The notes below the pieces were generated by a model. That model searched no databases. It saw only the letters and a list, made by a program, of their open reading frames with translations, and had not been told where the DNA came from. From Erythrophleum ivorense (lineage: Eukaryota > Streptophyta > Magnoliopsida > Fabales > Fabaceae): DNA of 64,000 nucleotides. Positions 61,317-64,000 of this stretch are shown piece after piece; within the stretch, counting starts at the first letter, position 1, and every line of letters begins with the position of its first letter. The stretch is from NCBI GenBank assembly GCA_026724425.1, contig JAIUCV010000118.1, positions 620,001-684,000 on the forward strand, read 5' to 3'. Made by a program: the position numbers and the translations under genes.

Positions 61317-63400
61317 CTAGTAACTAAGGAAACTTAAGATACTAGTTTACATATAACCATAGATGTATTATGACATCAACCTCTAGCACCTACAAATATC
61401 TTTTAAATTATAAATACCAACTTTGTGAGATTGACCTCTTTTACTTGAGCTATTAGATTACCTTACCAACTAGTATACTTGCTATACAATATTACAATTT
61501 AGTCTTATCATCTCAACTAATCAATTTTTCTTGCAAGAATATAACAAGAAAACTTTCCTTATTTTTTTTTCCAAAATACAAATCATTCCAAGTCTAAAAG
61601 AAGCCACTCTTACTCAATATTCTTTAGGTTGAATTTTTCTCACAATATGAAAGATAAATCATTTGCAGCAAGTGAGCTACATATGATTTAAACTTAGTAG
61701 AGTTGATATACTAATGAAGAACAACACATGCTTTAAAGGAACTTAGAAGATGGTAGCTAGGTTTTGAATGATGTCATAATGAATGCTCACTAAATACTTG
61801 TATAGAAGCTCAAGAGAGTTGTTTTGTATGTGTCTTTAAGTTTTTAATCGATGGAGACCTTCCAAGTTTGAGAAAGCCATTGGAAGTAAGAAGGTTAGAT
61901 TTTTGGTATCAACATTTAGTTTCATAGATGCCATTTTTTTTCTTGATAAGTCTCTCAAGCATGGTCTCAAACATGCTTTTTTCCTTTGGAATTTGAAAAT
62001 TTTTAACACATTTTTAGACATCTTGCTCTTTCTTCCAAATGATGCTTCTAACCTTCCTTTTGACCTTGTTTTTCTTTAGAAGATGAAATTCATTTAAGAA
62101 GGTTCTAAGCCTCTTGCTCTTCCCTCCAAATGGTGCTCTTGATCATATTCTTCTTGTATCGATTGGAAAGCAATTGATTTAACTTTGCTTTAAACCATTG
62201 GAGAGTTCTTCTTGTCCTTTTTCAAGCACCTGTAAAATACTTCTTAAGCACCCCAAACCTATTCAAAATTGCTTAAACCTTTATCAAACCATAGGTGAAG
62301 AGTAATATTAATAATTATGACATCAACTCATGAATATCACCCTAAATACCCACCAAAAGATATTTTCAAGATATCCAAGAGTTTAAGACATATTCTAACT
62401 TTATTTAAGCATCCTTTTTATTTATACTTCTATGAACCATTTGCTTATGCTTAGTTGGATCATTATAGCATTGCAGTCATAAGCATAATTAGATTGAGCA
62501 TCTTTAATAAATTTATACCACAGTGATTATGAAGATGCATTACCACAATTTAAATCTCATCATCAACCTCAAAAGAATTTATGTTATAATCAAAACTCAA
62601 TGTTGACCTTAGAGATTAAACATAAGAACAAATACTCCTCAACCTTCAAAATCTAAAGATATTATTCTAAGCTATCACCTTTTTATATTTAAATCTTTTT
62701 GTTAAGTTCTCATGAATGTTGTCAATTAAGATGACACTACAGACTTTTTCATTTATCAAATAGTAGTTTTTATTGGTCTAAAACAAAATCTACCAATTGC
62801 ACATTAAATCATTATATTGCATTGAAAAAACCCTTTCAACATTTTCTAATGATTTGAAAGACAAAAAGTAACTCTTAGGACTGAAAACTAGAATTGTAGA
62901 TGAATGGGAATATACTACATGACAATTGAAAGAGTTTGACATGGGTTCTAGTCAATACTGTTAACCAAATTTTGGATAGAAGAATTTAAATAATAAATTG
63001 TGATAATTTGAAAGAGTATTTTCTCCTAATTTTGAAAACTAAAGAGGACATTTATAAATGACCCAAAGTTAAAGGAGTATTTACATTTTTTTCCTATTAA
63101 TTACTAGTTTAACATTTTATTACTATATTTTGTAATAAGTTATTTTCTTTGTATTGTGGATATTTTTTTAATATAAATTTATAAAAACTTATATAATCAA
63201 ATAAAAATAAATGAATATTAAAAAGATAATTAATAAAAAATATCAAGATCACCCTAATTTTAAAAAATTTATAGTTTCAATTTTATCATTACATAAAATA
63301 AAATAAAATAAATAGAGATATTAATTTAACAAATAATTTTTCAAATTATTAATAAAAAGTTAGAGCCACTTTTTTAATTATAAAGTTTTGTTATTAACAA
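61317..63400. other. Intergenic stretch, no gene recognised
   Basis: AT-rich, with scattered stops in all frames. A minus-strand open frame of 61 codons (61836-62021) has no recognisable motif. The segments around 62020-62060 and 62110-62150 share CTTGCTCTT, CCAAATG and TGCT, a weak short duplication. No RNA gene or transposon end was found. Confidence 0.5.
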
Positions 63401-63411
63401 TATTTCATATT

Positions 63412-63432
63412 TCACGTGATTTGGTCACGTGA
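63412..63432. promoter_or_regulatory. Two G-box palindromes upstream of the gene start
   Basis: TCACGTGA occurs twice, at 63412-63419 and 63425-63432, 13 bp apart; a third ACGT core (CACGTA) is at 63460-63465. CACGTG is the known binding site of plant bHLH and bZIP factors in light, clock and abscisic-acid responses. The sites are about 220 bp before the TATA box. Which response applies is not visible. Confidence 0.55.
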
Positions 63433-63481
63433 ATGACCATAAGGAGTGTCAAGTTTGGACACGTACACAAAAAAGACAGGG

Positions 63482-63655
63482 CCAATTCATATTTTTGTTT
63501 GAAAAAATAAAAACTCTAAATTAAAAATATGTATGATTTTAAATTGTAAAATTATTTTTAAAAATTTAAAAATAAAAATTATATAAAAATTTATAGTTTA
63601 AAATCTTCAATTAAAAGTTTTTAAAATAATTTTTCAATTTAAGAATGTATAAATA
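63482..63655 (+). promoter_or_regulatory. Likely core promoter (CCAAT and TATA boxes)
   Basis: CCAAT at 63482-63486 and TATAAATA at 63648-63655. A start of transcription near 63680 would give a 5-prime leader of about 200 bases, whose last 160 bases become clearly GC-richer, as expected for a transcribed leader. The assignment is by position and consensus only. Confidence 0.5.
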
Positions 63656-63880
63656 TTTTTAACGATTATTGTAAAATTCTTAAATTTAGTAATAACAAGT
63701 CCGAGCAAATTTTTTTAACTTTGATGCTTGACTCCAATGCTCCCCTTTTCAAATCTGGATACAGAAAAGCCCGATCAGTTTTGGCCTTTCGGATGCGTGC
63801 TCAGCTCGAGCTTGTAGCAGAACCCTTTGCCAAATAGGGGAGGGAGCAGAGACAGCAGAGCAGTCCGAATAGCAGCATCA

Positions 63881-64000
63881 ATGGAGGCGGCGGCGCCATT
63901 CGCTTCTGTTTCGCGCCCCGGTTCGCTTGCTTCGTCGTCCTACTCGTGCATTTTCCGTAGCTCTTCTTCTTCTCTCTTACTTCTTCGGAACAAAATTTCC
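63881..64000 (+). CDS. Start of a host gene, probably for a chloroplast- or mitochondrion-targeted protein (partial)
   Basis: ATG 63881 in a good plant context (CATCAATGGAGGCG, with G at +4 and GCG codons following, typical for plant starts) opens 40 codons that run without a stop to the window end. The peptide starts MEAAAPFASVSRPGS and continues with many Ser, some Arg and Leu and no acidic residue after Glu2. That is the composition of a transit peptide; Ala after Met is common in plastid precursors, though here Glu is second. No in-frame ATG or longer frame lies closer upstream, and base composition is far more GC-rich than the transposon DNA. The mature protein is beyond the window, so its function is unknown. 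A promoter with G-boxes lies upstream. Confidence 0.75.
   Translation, partial: MEAAAPFASVSRPGSLASSSYSCIFRSSSSSLLLLRNKIS

Noticed and set aside
61836..62021. Minus-strand 61-codon frame near the host gene
   Set aside because: No motif, no start context of note and no neighbouring exon signals.
1..64000. CRISPR arrays, operons, rRNA or tRNA genes
   Set aside because: None seen. The primer-binding sites resemble tRNA-Met ends but are only complementary to the tRNA, not tRNA genes. Composition, LTRs and an intron show plant nuclear DNA.

Overview
The window is AT-rich nuclear DNA of a seed plant. Almost all of it is old transposable-element sequence. The evidence is Ty3/gypsy gag-pol remnants with tRNA-Met-type primer-binding sites, very long LTRs (about 2.7-3.5 kb), a decayed hAT transposase of the plant DUF659 type, and a Ty1/copia-like solo LTR. 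Only the last 120 bases look like a functional host gene: a 40-codon 5-prime end resembling an organelle-targeting peptide. I cannot say from the sequence which plant this is.

Layout. 1-2117 holds two small gene remnants (a coiled-coil fragment and the C-terminal end of a retroelement integrase). 2118-39978 can be read as one tower of nested insertions. An LTR here called epsilon-1 was split by a gypsy element G (2683-31070, target duplication TTAAC). G then received two solo LTRs in its 5-prime LTR (2894-8052 and 9462-12936), a hAT transposon in its integrase (17839-25872) and a solo LTR in its 3-prime LTR (26985-29985). A copia-like solo LTR (5458-7113) sits inside the first of these, and a gamma-family solo LTR (21886-24721) sits inside the hAT transposase. 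The right part of epsilon-1 carries solo LTR 33336-39641, which itself contains gamma solo LTR 34823-37701. Most boundaries show TG...CA ends and 5-bp target duplications (8 bp for hAT).

39979-51548 is the 5-prime part of a second gypsy element D on the minus strand (gag remnant, primer-binding site, LTR with two nested solo LTRs). 51549-54534 is a truncated LTR. 54535-61316 is the 5-prime part of a third minus-strand gypsy element (gag, primer-binding site, LTR) with gamma solo LTR 57692-60460 inside its LTR. 61317-63400 shows no recognisable gene. 63401-63880 looks like a promoter and leader (two TCACGTGA palindromes, CCAAT, TATAAATA), followed by the gene start at 63881.

Nothing here forms a working pathway. 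The interesting structure lies in the LTRs: a short hairpin whose stem sequence varies while pairing is kept, CpG-rich near-palindromic blocks, a roughly 30-bp tandem array, and a 150-bp block that stays conserved. Stop codons in the decayed genes fall largely at former Gln and Trp codons, as expected from deamination of methylated cytosine. Coordinates of nested elements were found by reading and comparing copies by eye; no alignment program was run.
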